A DNA stretch of 64,000 nt from Ignelater luminosus (lineage: Eukaryota; Arthropoda; Insecta; Coleoptera; Elateridae): positions 20,594 to 84,593 of the forward strand of contig VTPC01091276.1 of the NCBI GenBank assembly GCA_011009095.1, read 5' to 3'. Within the stretch, counting starts at the first letter, position 1; each line of letters starts with the position of its first letter. Below the pieces are notes generated by a model that did not search any database, was not told the DNA's origin, and saw only the letters and a program-made list of their open reading frames with translations. Shown one piece after another: positions 22,004-34,240 of the stretch. The position numbers were made by a program, and so were the translations under genes.

Positions 22004-24599
22004 GTCTCTTGTATACACAATGTATCAGATGTGATACATATTATTCTTTTGTATCTTTCTGTACTTTAAAATAAACTTTATTTTTTTATATTTGTTTGTT
22101 ATAATAAAGTATCTAAATAAATCAAAAACAATTTTTTTTATTCAAAATAAAAAAATCATGCATTTAAAGGCTAAGGCCACCAACTGGAAACCTAGGGTGC
22201 AGTAAAACATTCAATTTAATAATTGACAATGATACTTTCAGTTATTTTATAGGCCGATGTACAGCGCTTAATATTAATCAAGGTTTTCCAAATTCAAATG
22301 CCATGCATCAGTCAGATTTTACTACAATCTGAAGTTACAGCTTTTAGATTTTCTAGTTCAGGATACGAGAATTTAAATCTTGTTTCGTTAAATCTTGTTT
22401 CCTAAACAAGATGAAAATAAATAAAAATGTCGCTATTTAATCTGTATTTCACTTTAAAGGTTGATGTCATGTCACCCCGCCCTATCAATGTTGACTAAAT
22501 TTTAAATTATACGCGTACAGCAAACTAATTAAAAGATAGCTTGAATATTGCATTACAATTTATTTCGCACACCAAATTTGAATATATTCCGTATAGGTTT
22601 TTCAGATTAATAGCAAACAAATCGATCTCTTTTATGACATTATTATGTCATTACCATTTCAAAGATCCGCAGTAATCAGGATAGCTTTCCATTAATGTTA
22701 TCTACGTTTCCAGATTTACACGCGTTAAATTACTACAACCAATTTCAGATCGTAAACGAGATAATGAATGAGTAATTATGTTTTGCGCAATTTCGGGTTG
22801 TAATTTTCCCTTTTTTTTGTGTTCCCTCCTCTCCCCGTGCTTTCTTCTCGCAAAGATGATTTTAAAATTAGTCTTAGTAACTGAATTAAAATGAACTTAC
22901 TGACACAAATCTAGTTTAATACAACCCTTTCTAAACTTTAAACAACGTTCCAAACTTTTCGAATTAATAATTTAGGCGAGTTAATAAATTCATGAATTTT
23001 GAATTGGAAAGTGGAGTTAGCATACGATATATAGGATATGTGAATAATAGAGAAGGGATAGCACCGTCCCTGTCACTCACATTGAAATTAACATGCATAA
23101 CATATGGATTAATCAAAGGGTTATATAATAATTCACTGCATCCGTGCCTTGATAAGGGTTAGAGAGTGAGCATGGACGCAGTAAACAACCCTCAGGAGGG
23201 GCGCATATTGCCACCCCAAGTTATCACACTAACTACTATCCCAAGATATTATAATAAACAGCTCCTTAAGGATGCTTTAAGCACCATGAAGATTGCCAGG
23301 AAATTTAATCTAAACTTGAAGTACTTCATTATTTGAAATATAAAACTTTTCTACTCGGTTAATTAATTGCCTTTTAATATTCTAAGTGAATGAAAAAGTC
23401 ATTAAAATTTTGTTTAATAAGTTTCAGATATTATCTGTGAAAAGAAGAGAGGAAGATGGTACTTTTCTAAATGGGGGTAGTTTTAACTTTTGCTTTTGAA
23501 TATTTAAGGCAGTTTTAAATATTCAGAAAGGAAAGGTTCACCGAGAACTTATAAAATGCACTTCTTTTAAAACAAGATTTATTTAGTTCAAGATTGCAAG
23601 TTAAATATTAATCAGGGGAGGTTATTTCAGCTGTACGCCACTTAAATAACAATTAAGGTTAAATTTCCTCTTCGACTGCTAGCTGTAGGAAACGGTGCAT
23701 GGTTGTAAATAACAGTGAATAATTTATGAATTATTCTGTCAGCATGAAAGTGCACATTTCATCTAGGTAGAAAGCAGCCAGTACAAAATAATATTTCTAA
23801 ATATGTAATGTAAACCAATTTTGATTTAAAAACAATTATTGTACGTATTGAGAATACTAAGTTACACGAGAAATATCTTCATGGTAATTTATGATTTAAT
23901 TTCAAAATTAAATCAAGCAGGAAAGGTAGTTTATACTAGAAATTAATTTATTAATATAAAGAGGTGAGTGAGCTCGTGAGTGATTCATCAAAGAGGGGCT
24001 TGTAATTAATTAATACTAACTTCATATCATTATTTAAAGCTAGCGTTTTAAATTCATTCTGGTTTTAATCAGATCAAAAGTAAAATAGATAGGAAGAGAA
24101 TTTACAGAACACTTGTAACATTACTATCTTTTTCTTGCTCGAATTCAGCTCTCGGAGTATTTTAACGTTATGTAGACAATAACATAAAACAGGAGTATAA
24201 GAAATAAAATTCAACATTACTAATGTTACAAAGGCTAATATAGGAATACCTCTAGAGAAACCTGTAAACTGTTATCTGACTATGAATTAACTGTCGTTGT
24301 CTGCCGCTTTTGTAGCACTGATTGATTATTTGCTAATGCAAGACAACGATGAACAGTAAACATAAAGTATTTAATACCACCAATTTTTTTGATCAAAGTG
24401 GCAAAAAAGGATCTCACATATGTTGCTATTTGGAAGCAGAATGTTCACACGACATCGCTGTTGCTGCTGCGGCTTGCAGATGATAAAATGCGTCACGTAT
24501 TTCAGTGGTAAGGTAGTAACTATTAATCTAGATAAACCTAAACAACCAGGAATGTTTGAGTTAAGAAAACCAAGAACGACTGAAGCTTTCATAAAAAAC
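22004..24599. other. No recognisable gene
   Basis: Very AT-rich DNA with no open frame over about 90 codons. Part of the right side may be the lost 5' half of the gypsy element whose RT begins at about 24.6 kb. Confidence 0.5.
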
Positions 24600-26009
24600 G
24601 ACATAAAGAATTATCACATTCAAAAGAACCGAATTGTGAGCTTCCGAATTCTGTTTTGTTGTTTATACGAACTAATTCGTGCCCATGTCATCTAACTATA
24701 TGGATGACATCATCATACCGATAGCCATCGAAGAAAAAGATTAGCGAGACTAAAAAAGCCCCACACGTCGCCATAGATTATGTGCTCGATCTTAATCTTG
24801 AGAAGTACAATTTCCATAAGAGAACAGAATTTCTTAGACACATACAAGACGGCAAGAAGGTCCAAGCTGTTGTCTGTTTTTCTAAATCTACGAGTATTAA
24901 AATAGATCAAAGCTGCCTAGGGCTGACTGGCTACTTCACAAATAAAATTTGTTTTTTTCCAACTTTTCTTCAACAGTGAAGTCTCTTAGCAACCTTTCGA
25001 AAAAGTTTGAATTGGGATCCAGCCCGAAGTAAGTTTTTGAGAGTCTAAAAGGCTCGTTTTGAGTACGCCGGTGATAGAGATATATGTATAATTCTAATCA
25101 CGACAAAAACTACACACAGATGCCATTTCAGTTGATTATGGCGCAATCCTTACGCAAAAATGTCCAGAGGACCAACGGTTGCGCTCCGTACATTTTATGA
25201 GCAAAAAAATTCTGAAGTGGAAAACAGATATTGCAGCTAATAGCTGGGGATTTTTGTAATAATAAATGTATTGAGAAATTTTGGGCCTTACCTCTTAGGC
25301 GTCAAGTTCCTGATTGTCATCGATAGCGCTGTTTTCAAGAGAACAATGTTGAAGAAAGAATTGACGACGCGAGTTTGATTATACGGTACAACAGAGTTCC
25401 GGCTGACAGAGAAAACATGTACACACCTTGATTTGTGCACCAATCATGATCTTCTATAAATTTACGTTGCCAAGAAACTGATCCAGGTATCAAGATCATA
25501 GAGGAACTATTGAAGCATCAACAGTACAAAGACAATCTTGTAAAAAATGACTTCTTTAATGGAGGAGATGTAACGGTAATACCAACCCTCTTTAAACTAA
25601 ACTGATAAAAGTCCCATAAGAATGTGAACGTAAGAAAAAGCTGAAAAGCAACTACTCAATTCCAGGGTTACACAAAATAACTTTAAACTGTCTACCTTGT
25701 ATGTTGATGAAGAAGGACAATGGAAGTAAGGAAGGTTATTTAAATTTTTGCCGAAAGGTGATATACCCTTGCATATGGACTATTTAGGCCCACTAAAAAG
25801 TAACAACACTACAGAGGTAGAAAATATAAAGAATATTATTAATAAGGGTACGAGCATTTACATGGACCAAGTTTGAGAAGTACTGCAAGAGTAAAGACAT
25901 CAAACGGAGGGCCAACGGCCAAGTCGAGCAGCTCAACCGTACCATTATACCCATCCTAACTAAACTTTTCTTGTACGAGCCAGCTAAATGGTACAAGCAT
26001 GTTATTGTT
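24600..26009 (+). pseudogene. Second Ty3/gypsy pol relic, part before the BEL insertion
   Basis: RT is seen from LIRAHVI to YMDDIII (YMDD at 24697-24708), then NLEKYNFHKRTEFL and CLGLTGYF of the thumb/connection. RNase H follows: a HTDA-like start near 25110, YGAILTQKCPEDQRLRSVHF and MSKK. Integrase follows in pieces: a CLPCM zinc-finger end (about 25688), MDYLGPL with the first core Asp (about 25776), and ANGQVEQLN with the core Glu (25909-25935). The middle Asp region is deleted. Stops and frameshifts are frequent. The coding frame reaches KWYKH and is cut by the BEL element at 26010; it resumes at 32046. Confidence 0.85.
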
Positions 26010-26327
26010 TGTGCGAGTATTTAAAATTACAATCTTAACAAAAAGGCTACCAGGAAGTTAGACTCGCCAATTATTGTCCTGGTAGCTGTTCTGCCATTTT
26101 CTTCCTCTTCCTGCTAGCAGGATGCGTGGTGCTGTTATTGAGGCGGGCACACGGTACACTTGAGTTTATTTTTTACGGAAATGAGAGAGATTAAGATTAA
26201 TTAATGGGAGATGTACTATTATTTTTATAATTTTTTACGAGAGTGTGACAGTTCATTGTTTTTTTTTATTTTTAAAGAAAAAGCCCACTTCTTGGTATAA
26301 GTGGACATACTATAAGTGGACGTAACA
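26010..26327 (-). repeat. BEL 3' LTR
   Basis: 318 bp. By hand alignment it differs from the right LTR by about 12 substitutions and a 2-bp difference in a T-run, close to 4 percent. Confidence 0.94.
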
Positions 26328-26438
26328 TACCGCCCACCAAAATGGAACATTTTAAAAATCGCGCATGAACATGGGTATGAAAATTATATATAAAATGAGG
26401 CAAGGATGAATAAAATTAAGTTGACAACTATTTAAAAA

Positions 26439-29400
26439 TTAGGATGAGTTTGGTAGAAGACACAGTTTGGAAACTGGGCGTTTGACAAGACTATTAGCGG
26501 TTTTTATTGTGACTACACGGATGATCTTGTCAGCACCGCTGTGGGCCTCCATGACTCGTCCTAGAGACCACTTAAGAGGGGGTGAACTGTTATCTTTTAC
26601 CAGAACTAAAGTGCCAAGTTCTATTGGAATTGAAGGATTGTCCATTTGCTTCTCTGGAGAAGCGTATGCAAATACTCTTCATGCCATCTCTTCCAAAAGT
26701 CTTGTTGCAACCTCTGAACGAGTTGCCATCGAGAAAGACGTCCTAACTTTAAATCACCCAAATTTGGATCAGGCAAAGGGTTTAATGATTCTAGGGTCAA
26801 AACATGACCGGGGGTGAGAACAGAAAGGTCATTAGGGTTAGAGCTCAGAGGACAAAGTGTGCTAGAATTAAGAACGGCTTCGATTTGTACCAGTCGGGCT
26901 ATACGGCGACGCAAAGCAGCAATAAATGCATTTGTGCACAGATCTGAGACTAACTCTAAATGAAGAGCCTACGTAGCCATTTTAGCGTGGGCGATTTTAA
27001 AAGGGCCACCATAATCCACGCCTACATGGGAAAATGGGAGACCCTGACAGGAGGTAAATCACCCATAAGAGGTTGAACTGAAGGAGGGTTGACCCTGAAA
27101 CATCGGAAGCAACAACGAAGTACCCGTCGAATAGCACGCTTAGGCGATAGAATCCAATATTGTTGAGTTAACAAATATTGTAAGGTTTGGAGACCTGGAT
27201 GCAGATACTTATTATGAGCGGATTCAATAATCAGGTAAGTGAGACGATGAGTGCTGGGCAAAATTATCGGATGCTATTGCTCAAAAGAAAGTTTTGAATG
27301 AGCAAGGCGTCCGCCCACCCTTAAAACACCACCTTCATCGAGAAAAGGGGTAAGTTTACGTAAATATCTAGAGGGGGGAGAATTTTTCTTTAAGAGAGCG
27401 ATATCGCAACTGAATGCTTGAGATTGCACATATTTAATAATAAATGTAAGTGCTTTGTCGATTTCGACCAGAGTGAGATCACATACAATGCGAAAACTAC
27501 AAGGAGGAATAGAGCATTTGAGATTATGCACAAAACGAAGAATGTAAGCCATAATGCGTTGTAACTTTGAAAAAGAGGAAAATCGTTGAATCTTGTTCAA
27601 TAACAGCTGCGTATGTGGTCTTCTTTAATTCTTCTTCAGTATCAGGAAATTCCGATAAATCATGAGACCATAAATGCCAGGCAAGGGACAACCATGGGGG
27701 CCCCGCCCACCATAATGAATTTGAAATAAGTTCACGTGGCAATAACCCGCGCGATGCAGGGTCAGCTGGATTGTCGATAGAAGAGACGTGGTTTCAGCAA
27801 CTAGATGGGACATTTTCCTGAATTTTAGTAACGCGATTAGACACAAACATGGCCCATTTATGAGGCGAATTACGTATCCATGCTAAAACTACCATGGAAT
27901 CCGTATAAGCATGAACTCGATTAGTATCAAGTTTCCCCGAATAAACCTTTTGCACCAATGCTATCAGATCAGACAACAGCAAGGCAGAGCAAAGTTCAAG
28001 CCTAGGAATTGATATCCTTTTCAGAGGAGCTACCTTTGTCTTAGCGCATAGTAAACGAATAAATATTTTGTATATTCGTAAATAAATAACTGCAGCGTAT
28101 GCCTTTTCAGACGCATCGCAGAATGCGTGGATTGAGCATGATAAATACTGAGAAGAGAGGACATGACGAGGAATAGACAACTGACTTAGCTCAGGCATCT
28201 CCGATTTAAGTTGGGCCCAAGATTGGGAGATATGCTCAGGAGGAGGGGCATCCCAGTCAGTACCTAAAGTCCATAATGGTTGGATGAAAAGCTTTAAAGT
28301 AACAGTTAGAGATACAAGAAAACCCAAGGGATCGAACACTCGAGCTAATTCGGAGAGCAAGGTACGTTTAGTGCAAGGTTTATTGAAGGGAGAGACATTA
28401 TAATAGAAGATATCCCGGGAAGGATTCCAAAGAAGCCCTAGAATTTTAAGGATAGAGTTACTATCATCCAAATCCAAAGAAGATGAACTAGATTGCAAAA
28501 AGGAGGAGGGGAGATGAGACAATAGAGAAGGGAAGTTACTAGCCCATTTGCGAAGTTCAAACCCACCCTTTTCAGGAAGTTCTCTTAAATCGTGTTGAAG
28601 TTTTAAGCACTTCTGAGAGAGTATCACTGCCAGTCACTATATCATCCACATACATGTCTGATTCTAAAACTTTGGAAGCTTCAGGGTATTGTTTAACGTA
28701 AGTCTGAACAAGAAAAAGGACGGCACGAATAGCTAAAAGAGGAGAGAAACTGACACCATAAGTTACAGTGTTGAGAAAATAATCTTGAACAGGTTCCGAC
28801 TTAGAAAACCTCCAGAGGATACGTTGTAATCCTTGTGTTCGTTTGCAATTAGAATTTGCCGAAACATTTGACGAATGTCGGCAGTAAAACATACAATGTG
28901 CAAGCAAAATCTTAATAAAATGGAGGTTATATGTTGCTGTAACTTTGGACCGGGTAAGAGACAATCATTTAGGGATAAATTATTTGAACATTTTGAGGAC
29001 GCATCAAACACAACACGAAACTTTGGGTTGACAATGCAATGATGCGGAATGTAATACGAAGACGAGGTCATACTATATACAGGAGCGAGTTCTATGTGAC
29101 CTGCGTCAAGGTAATCTTGCATAAAATCGCGATATTGAGAATATAAAATTTGGTTACGAATAAGTCGAGTTTCCAAAGAGAAGAATCGCTTGAGAGCGAT
29201 ATCTCGTGAGTTTTCAAATGTAGGTTGTCAACATCGAAAAGGCAATGAACAGAGCTTTGAAAACTTTCTTCCGCTAATGTATCTTCAGGGGAAATAGAAT
29301 GAGAAGTAGGTATTTGATCAATTTCGCGAAGTCTTTGGATAGAGTTTTCTAGAGAAAATTCTGCAGCTAATAAGCAAGTATCCGAGACAGTAAGACTGGA

Positions 29401-30168
29401 ACTTACTTTTCCCATTATGACCCATCCAAATATGGTATCTAGAGCGACTGGTTCGTCCAAAGAACTGGAGTGACAGGTGCCTTTTAAAATATGTGCAAAT
29501 ACATCTGCACCCAAAAGCATATCCACTGGCCGAGAAACGTTGAATTGATCATCAGCTAGTTTTAAATTGGAAAACTTAATAAATTTGTCAATAGGCAAAG
29601 TAGTGCAAGGCATGTTTGTACAGATTTGAGGTAGTACAACCAGATCTAAATTGCGAATTGGTTCTAAAGAATCTCGGGGTTTGATAGAACATGCGACACC
29701 TTGAGATGCGCGGGAACTGAGTTGACCAACACCACGAATATCTAAAGATAGCGAAGAACATTCAAGTCCCAATTTTTTGCAGCATCTGGCTGTAATAAAA
29801 TGACACTGACTGGCTCTATCCAGCAATACGCGCACAGGTTGATAGATGCCTCGGGCATCCAAGACATCAACAATGGCTATGGACAACAAAACTGTGCCTT
29901 TAACGTTTGACAACACGTTTACTGAAGAACATCCAACAACAGGTTTAATCTCGGCAGCCATAGATGAAGTCAATACGGGTGAAGATTGGTGCGATGCAGA
30001 AAGGGTACGGGGAACTTGAGCACTTGGGTTCGCTGTATCAGAAGAAAGTTTTGCAGTAGAGACTGAGAGACCAGAGTCAAAATGCAAAAGAGAGTGGTGT
30101 TTACGTGAGCACTTCTTGCAGGTACCACGAGAAGAACAATTATGGGCAGTATGTTTTGATCCCAAACA
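26439..30168 (-). pseudogene. BEL Pol: protease, RT, RNase H, truncated integrase
   Basis: Order on the minus strand: a second cysteine cluster (GSKHTAHNC, GTCKKCSRKHH); the BEL-type aspartic protease with VLLDRASQCHFIT, where family members usually have an S/T-G or S-A after Asp, so Arg there is odd; then GVGQLSS and MLLGADVFAHIL. RT begins near 29219 after a frameshift (SLETRLIRNQ, FRVVFDASSK) and has YVDD at 28641-28652 in another frame. RNase H shows AFCDASEKAYAAV and AYTDSMVVLAWI. Integrase has the H...CFRC finger and GVDYGGPF (first Asp, about 27005-27022), but then runs from FIAALRRRIARLV straight into IEAVLNS (near 26895): the rest of the core is gone. The C-terminal domain (TLVLVKDNSSPPLKWSLG) is intact to 26439. 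Confidence 0.92.
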
Positions 30169-30177
30169 ATTGGTACA

Positions 30178-31316
30178 TCATTTGTTCGTTTTAATCAAAT
30201 TATACCTATCCTTGCTAGATTGACCTAGAAATTTTGGACAATTATATATCAGATGATCTTCATGACATATTTGGCAAATCATCTTGGAATTGTAGTTTGA
30301 ATTAACAAGAAGAGATGAACTTGTTTTCCATTTATTTTGTTGAGAACATGATGGCAAAACTTTTTGTTTGTAAACCTCAGGTTTTCTAGAGTTGCCATTA
30401 GAAAATGCAACAGTGTCTAATGCAATGCACTGTTTGTTTAAAAACTCTTCAAGGGTATCATAGTATTTATCCAAATGTAATTGATTTGAACAAGTTCGAA
30501 TCGAGTAGCGATGGCAACATCAACTCTATCGAGCAACATATTAAACAGAATAAAGTCCCACTCCTTCACAGGGAAACTTAAATTTTTAAGAGCGGAAAGA
30601 TTTTCATTGAAGGTATCCAACAAATTCCGCAATGCTTGGGAATTGTCACAATTTGTGATCTTTTTCGTAGACTCAATTGAATGTTAATGAGATGTGGCAA
30701 TAAGTCTCTTATTCTCATAACGTTTCTTGAGGGCGTTATATGCTACAAGATAATTATCATTAGAAAGGGGCGTACATTTGATAATTGTGAGAGGAGCTCT
30801 ACTAAGAGAACTTAATAAATAATTAAATTTCTCAACATTAGATAGAGAATCATTTTGGTGTCCAAGAGAATCAAATATATCAATAAATGTTTGCCATAAT
30901 TTAGGGTCACCGCTAAACTTAGGTAGATCCACCTTTGGAAGACAAATGGTATGCTTTGAAGAACTAGTTGTGGAAGAATCAGTTAGATTTGTGTTTGTTG
31001 TATCTTCAAACAGTTGAGTATGAATTGCATGTATTCTATAGTACGCATCGTCAAACTCTGAGCAAATTTGATGTATATTTAAATCCGCACCATCTTGAAT
31101 CGAAACAAGCGAAAGAATACCAATGGGTGTTTTTTCAAAATTACGGTAAATATTATCAATACGATTAAAACGACATTTAAATTGATTCTGGACGTCTTTC
31201 TCTTTATTTACTAAAACTTGTTCTGCAATACGCAGTAACTCTTGTATGCGGATTACTTCGGTTTGTCTTTGCGCTAACAATTGTTTAAGTTTTTTTGCAT
31301 CTGCCATATTTGGCAT
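30178..31316 (-). pseudogene. BEL Gag (capsid and zinc knuckle)
   Basis: Gag packages the element RNA in particles. It opens with MPNMADAKKLKQLLAQRQTE, a helical, possibly coiled-coil start, and reaches LPKVDLPKFSGDPKLWQTFI (near 30900), the conserved BEL Gag motif. A TAA at about 30684 interrupts the frame; it continues as LRNLLDTFNENLSALKNL, then shifts frame near 30475. A zinc knuckle CQICHEDHLIYNC lies near 30270-30230. TGA at 30178-30180 separates it in the same frame from the second cysteine cluster of pol. So the defects are two stops and one frameshift. A single Gag-Pol polyprotein is the norm for BEL, so this was probably one frame before. Confidence 0.9.
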
Positions 31317-31706
31317 ACGAGAAGCGAATAGTAAATAAGCAAATCACGAACAAAATGTGTATTGATATGTAAAATAGAAACGAATGGGCGTAAAATAAAT
31401 TAGAAATTATTAACAATGGTACAAATATAATATCAACACGAACGAGCTTTTAACTGAGAATATTTCTAAAGAGGGTGAGGAAATGAGAAAATATTATTAT
31501 CATAACGTAATTAACGTGCAAAAACGTGTGTTCACTGCCAAAACAGTACCCAGAAATGAAATTCTGATTGATATTAAATACAAAATGTCACCTCAAAATG
31601 AAAGCAGCAAATGTCAAAAACTTTACATTATTATTATTATGAGTGAGTGAGTTAATGAATAAATGAGTGAAATTATGAATTAATTGAAAATACAAATTAA
31701 AATATC

Positions 31707-31722
31707 CGGCTCGAAGGACCAT
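31707..31722 (-). promoter_or_regulatory. BEL primer-binding site candidate
   Basis: TGGTCCTTCGAGCCGG on the minus strand directly downstream of the 5' LTR. I recall this motif from insect BEL elements; the tRNA was not identified here. Confidence 0.6.
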
Positions 31723-31729
31723 TAACGTT

Positions 31730-32045
31730 TGTGCGAGTATTTAAAATTACAATCTTAACAAAAAGGCTACCAGGAAGTTAGACTCACCAATTATTTTCCT
31801 GGTAGCTGTTCTGCCACTTTCTTCCTCTTCCTGCTAGCAGGATGCGTGGTGCTGTTATTGAGGCCGGCAGACGGTACACTTGAGTTTACTTTTTACGGAA
31901 ATGAGAGAGATTAAGATTAATTAATGAGAGATGTACTATTATTTTTATAATTTTTTACGAGAGTGTGACAGTTCATTGTTTTTTTATTTTTAAAGGAAAA
32001 GTCCACTTCCTGGTATAAGTGGACATACTATGAATGGACGTAACA
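31730..32045 (-). repeat. BEL 5' LTR
   Basis: 316 bp, direct copy of 26010-26327. In minus orientation it is followed by a 7-base spacer and the primer-site candidate. Confidence 0.94.
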
Positions 32046-32444
32046 TTGATAATGTGCAAAAACTACTATTTGGTGCAAAGATGCTAGAGGTCAATCACCT
32101 CAAGATAAGAGAGTTATTGGAAGAGAAGAAATCATCCAGAATTTCGAAGACGACTGAGAAGATCTGCGCAGAAAAAGCCAAAGTTTAATTGCAGAAAATA
32201 CAGGAAAAAACATGGAGGCATTTGACAAGTCTAGAGAGTTGGCTATCTAATATTCAGTTGGTGACATGGTGGTCATAAAAACGACGCGACACGACCAAGA
32301 ATGAAGTTAAGACCCAAATACCCCGGTTTTTACAAAATCATCAAGGTGAAACCTGACACCTATGGTAGTACACGAATAGTGCGCTTTAAAGGCGTTCAAG
32401 ATGTAAAGACGTATGGTAACGACAAGATCTTTTATAACCCTTAA
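32046..32444 (+). pseudogene. Second gypsy pol relic, part after the BEL insertion
   Basis: This continues the integrase C-terminus cut at 26009. Taking out the BEL element and one 5-bp duplication brings the two halves into one frame. Downstream, VGDMVVIK and then LRPKYPGFYKIIKVKPDTYG (in shifted frames) are the usual gypsy C-terminal end, followed by KDVKTYG-like residues and a stop near 32440. Several frameshifts occur. No LTR could be recognised after it. Confidence 0.82.
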
Positions 32445-33439
32445 CAGTGATATAGTTTTGTAAAGATGTTATGCTTAATCTTCTTGTAATATTAAGCACC
32501 ATGTCTACCTTTATCCGTTTTTTTCTGCTTACCGATTTTATTAATAAATAAACCAAAAACAGGGTCAAGGTTTAAGTTGATTTATGAACTTTCTTGAAAA
32601 ACCGTAAATTCGCCAAGAGATTATTGGCTAGTTATTGTACAAACTTTCTTTGTTTCCCAACAGCTGCTTTGCCCCTTGTCCTCACGTAACTCGTCTTTCA
32701 CTTATAGCGATTTACCACAGTCACTTATAAATTTTTCAATGTGCATTTTGCGATTTAATAGAGCCCCGCTTTGTACATTATCTAGCTGAACACGCTTTAC
32801 TGTTGTAAACCTAATAGGACGAGTTAAAAATCATGGCTCTGCCGGCACATTTTATCATCAACTAAGAAAGTGATAGGCGGAATTCTAACTATGTTTTAGT
32901 CTAAAAGCTAATGTCAATAACCCAAAGCAACTACTAACATCATGTCAATTCTCTTGTTTGGAAGTGTAGGTAAAAAGAAGTTATTTGCCCAGATGAAGGT
33001 CCCAGGCATTTGGCCAGTTTGCGACTACAGACCCACCTCATATTAAGTAATTTTGCTTATAATATTAGTTTAAAGTTGATAATCCATATATGCACCAGGT
33101 CTCTCGATGGGCGCAAGTGTCATGATACCATGTAAAAATTTAGCATGTGCTAACAGTTTAAAACCCGAAGCAATTTGTCCAATTTTTGTCAAAAATAATA
33201 AAAATTTAGTCAACATGATTTTCTAGCCGGCCCAAAAAATGTTATCAGCTACTTATTGGCCAAAACATTGAGCAGACTATTGCAAATGTCGTTTAATATG
33301 TTCTTTTAAATAAAAAGTCATGTCGTTGACTAAATATGCCTTAGAATGCATAAACAAGCAAAGAATTTCATCTACATGATTTTGTATTCATGCCAAACCT
33401 TCAAATGAACCTTTTTAGGGGGTAGATTGTGAACTTAAG
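32445..33439. other. No recognisable gene
   Basis: AT-rich spacer between the gypsy end and the jockey-like fragment. It may include the gypsy 3' LTR, which cannot be shown without a second copy. Confidence 0.5.
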
Positions 33440-34240
33440 GGGTATTACGTATAAAAAGTGTGTTTCACATGTATGAAATTATTTTTCTCTATAAGTCTTT
33501 TGAGGAAGATTTTCTCAAAGACTTTTGAAACTATTAGCAGCAGTGAAATGGGCCTATAAGACGCCACTTCATGTGATACCTAGCCCGGTTTCGAAAGCAT
33601 GATTATCTCAGCTATTTTCCATATGTCTCGGACGTGTTTTAGACAAAAAGCAGCGTTGATAATATTTGTCAGCTTCAAAATTCCTTTTCTGGGGAGTTGT
33701 TTCAGCACTGAGCCAGTGGTCAGGTCGTGGCCAGGTGCTTTCTTGGCATTGAGATTTTTTTTAATTTCTGTAGCAATTTCCTTTGGTGATGTTAATTCAA
33801 TGTTTTCATTTTCAAGACTTTCTTCTAACAGGTTTACAATAATTGATTCGTCAATATACATTGAATACACTTGCTCTAGGTGGTTTGCAAATGCTCCTGC
33901 CTTTTCTTGATTATTGCGCGCGCATTTGTTGTTTGTTGTTCGTAATGGTGGTATATGTATAATAGACCGTTTATTTTTCTTGTGGTTCGCCACAATGAAT
34001 ATTCGGTGCTTTTATCGTCACTTAGTTGTTGTAAGTAATTTCCAACCGATTCATTTTTAATTTTATTTATTTCTCGTTTAAATTGTTGTGCTAAGTTATT
34101 CAAGTTTGTTTTATCTGATAGTGTTCTTGTCATCTGCCATTTTCTTCTTGCTTTCTTTTTCTCTTTGAATAGTGCCCTAATCTCTTGCGGACAGGCATTG
34201 GTTTCTGAGGTAACGATTTCAGATTGGAAAAACTGCTTCT
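33440..34240 (-). pseudogene. Jockey-like LINE: linker and start of RT
   Basis: Minus strand. From TNACPQEIRALFKEKKKARRKW (near 34200) it reads through NNLAQQFKREINKIKN and a DDKSTEYSLWRTTRKIN block, after a frameshift near 33900, to EKAGAFANHLEQVY and the first RT blocks: IKKNLNAKKAPGHD, then VRDIWKIAEIIMLSKPG, then SYRPISLL and VSKVFEKIFLKRL near 33500. It ends abruptly around 33440, before the catalytic YxDD. The wording is typical of jockey elements. Both ends are missing, so it is an internal scrap and not a simple 5' truncation. Confidence 0.85.

Larger units (their letters stand above)
26010..32045 (-). mobile_element. BEL/Pao LTR retrotransposon, near full length, inserted into gypsy pol
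   Basis: This 6036-bp element on the minus strand has two LTRs (26010-26327 and 31730-32045) starting TGTTACGTCC and ending TCGCACA in element orientation. It is bordered by a 5-bp duplication, TTGTT at 26005-26009 and TTGAT at 32046-32050 (one mismatch). Inside the 5' LTR, TGGTCCTTCGAGCCGG (around 31707-31722, minus strand) fits the BEL primer-site type. Gag, protease, RT, RNase H and parts of integrase follow in BEL order. A G-rich TTTTGGTGGGCGG near 26340 is a polypurine-like tract. Integrase core loss and several stops make it inactive. Confidence 0.95.
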
